The notes below the pieces were generated by a model. That model was given only the letters and a program-made list of their open reading frames with translations. It ran no database searches and was not told where the DNA came from. Below are positions 5,313-5,534 of a DNA stretch of 5,534 nucleotides, in pieces. The first letter of the stretch is position 1; the number at the start of each line of letters is the position of its first letter. Where the stretch lies: the NCBI GenBank assembly GCA_030647575.1, contig JAUSJS010000328.1, positions 1 to 5,534 on the forward strand, in the 5' to 3' direction. Position numbers and translations under genes: made by a program. This DNA comes from Candidatus Limnocylindrales bacterium (lineage in GTDB: Bacteria > Chloroflexota > Limnocylindria > Limnocylindrales > CSP1-4).

Positions 5313-5318
5313 GCGCCT
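5300..5318 (+). terminator. Small hairpin across the SnoaL-like stop codon
   Basis: AGGCGC (5300-5305) and GCGCCT (5313-5318) form a perfect 6-base stem; the TGA stop lies in the 7-base loop. No T-run follows. It may weaken or shape read-through into the next gene, or may be a chance product of high GC. Confidence 0.25.
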
Positions 5319-5340
5319 CCCCGCCGCATCCGCGCCACAC

Positions 5341-5534
5341 GTGACGGCGATCGAGAGCCCTCGGAACCTCCAGCCAGGCCCGGCGGACGAGCCGCCGACG
5401 TTCCGCCACTTCATCGCCGGGGAGTGGTGCGAGTCGACGAGCGGCCAGACCTTCGAGAGCCGCAATCCGGCCGACACGCGCGACCTGATCGGGCGGTTCC
5501 AGCAGGGGACCGCGGCCGACGTGGCCATGGCCGT
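5341..5534 (+). CDS. Aldehyde dehydrogenase, N-terminal fragment (cut by window end)
   Basis: An open frame from GTG at 5341 runs off the window end and reads 64 residues beginning MTAIESPRNLQPGPADEPP. It contains FRHFIAGEWCESTSGQTF, then ESRNPADTRDLIGRFQQGTA and ADVAMAV. The pattern I-x-GEW...F-x-x-x-NPAD...IG...AADV-x-x-AV is the hallmark start of NAD(P)-dependent aldehyde dehydrogenases, and NPADTRDLIGRF most resembles the 2-oxoglutarate-semialdehyde or related semialdehyde subgroup. The catalytic cysteine and NAD-binding motifs lie beyond the window, so the substrate cannot be stated. GTG is the only start codon seen between the previous stop and the conserved region; no Shine-Dalgarno precedes it. 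The 28-base gap suggests co-transcription with the SnoaL-like gene. Confidence 0.82.
   Translation, partial: MTAIESPRNLQPGPADEPPTFRHFIAGEWCESTSGQTFESRNPADTRDLIGRFQQGTAADVAMA

Overview
This is a GC-rich bacterial window holding an acyl-CoA (short-chain beta-oxidation / butanoyl-CoA) metabolism cluster interrupted by a reverse-strand regulator-nuclease gene with its own repeats. GC-rich coding, GTG starts, 4-base GTGA gene overlaps and a leaderless-looking promoter would suit a soil or freshwater Chloroflexota or an actinobacterium. That placement is an inference from style; there is no rRNA or other marker.

Layout. Positions 1-235 are the C-terminal end of a MeaB-type GTPase (methylmalonyl-CoA mutase chaperone). 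It overlaps by 4 bases a 3-hydroxyacyl-CoA dehydrogenase (232-1110), which overlaps by 4 bases an acyl-CoA dehydrogenase (1107-2270). These three form a translationally coupled operon. The first 59 bases of the window are an exact copy of bases 498-556 inside the dehydrogenase gene, which points to an assembly error or a local recombination.

Positions 2271-3489 contain one reverse-strand gene (2410-3144) for a protein with an N-terminal XRE-type helix-turn-helix and a C-terminal PD-(D/E)XK nuclease-like domain. On each side lies a 186-base module (2311-2496 and 3231-3416) whose ends are about 40-base imperfect inverted arms of one repeat family. Each arm also carries a small palindrome that shows partial compensatory change. 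Two tandem inverted-repeat units (3172-3235) lie upstream of the regulator gene. I consider this cassette the most unusual part of the window.

The forward metabolic cluster resumes with an acetyl-CoA acetyltransferase (3490-4728), preceded by a TAnnnT box placed for leaderless transcription. A strong hairpin follows it. Then come a small SnoaL-like/NTF2-fold protein (4896-5312) with a good ribosome binding site, and the N-terminal 64 codons of an aldehyde dehydrogenase (5341 to the window end).

Taken together, the acyl-CoA dehydrogenase, hydroxyacyl-CoA dehydrogenase and thiolase supply three of the four steps of short-chain beta-oxidation; the enoyl-CoA hydratase is not in the window. MeaB links this to propionyl-CoA/methylmalonyl-CoA metabolism. 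No tRNA, rRNA, CRISPR array, transposase or integrase was seen.
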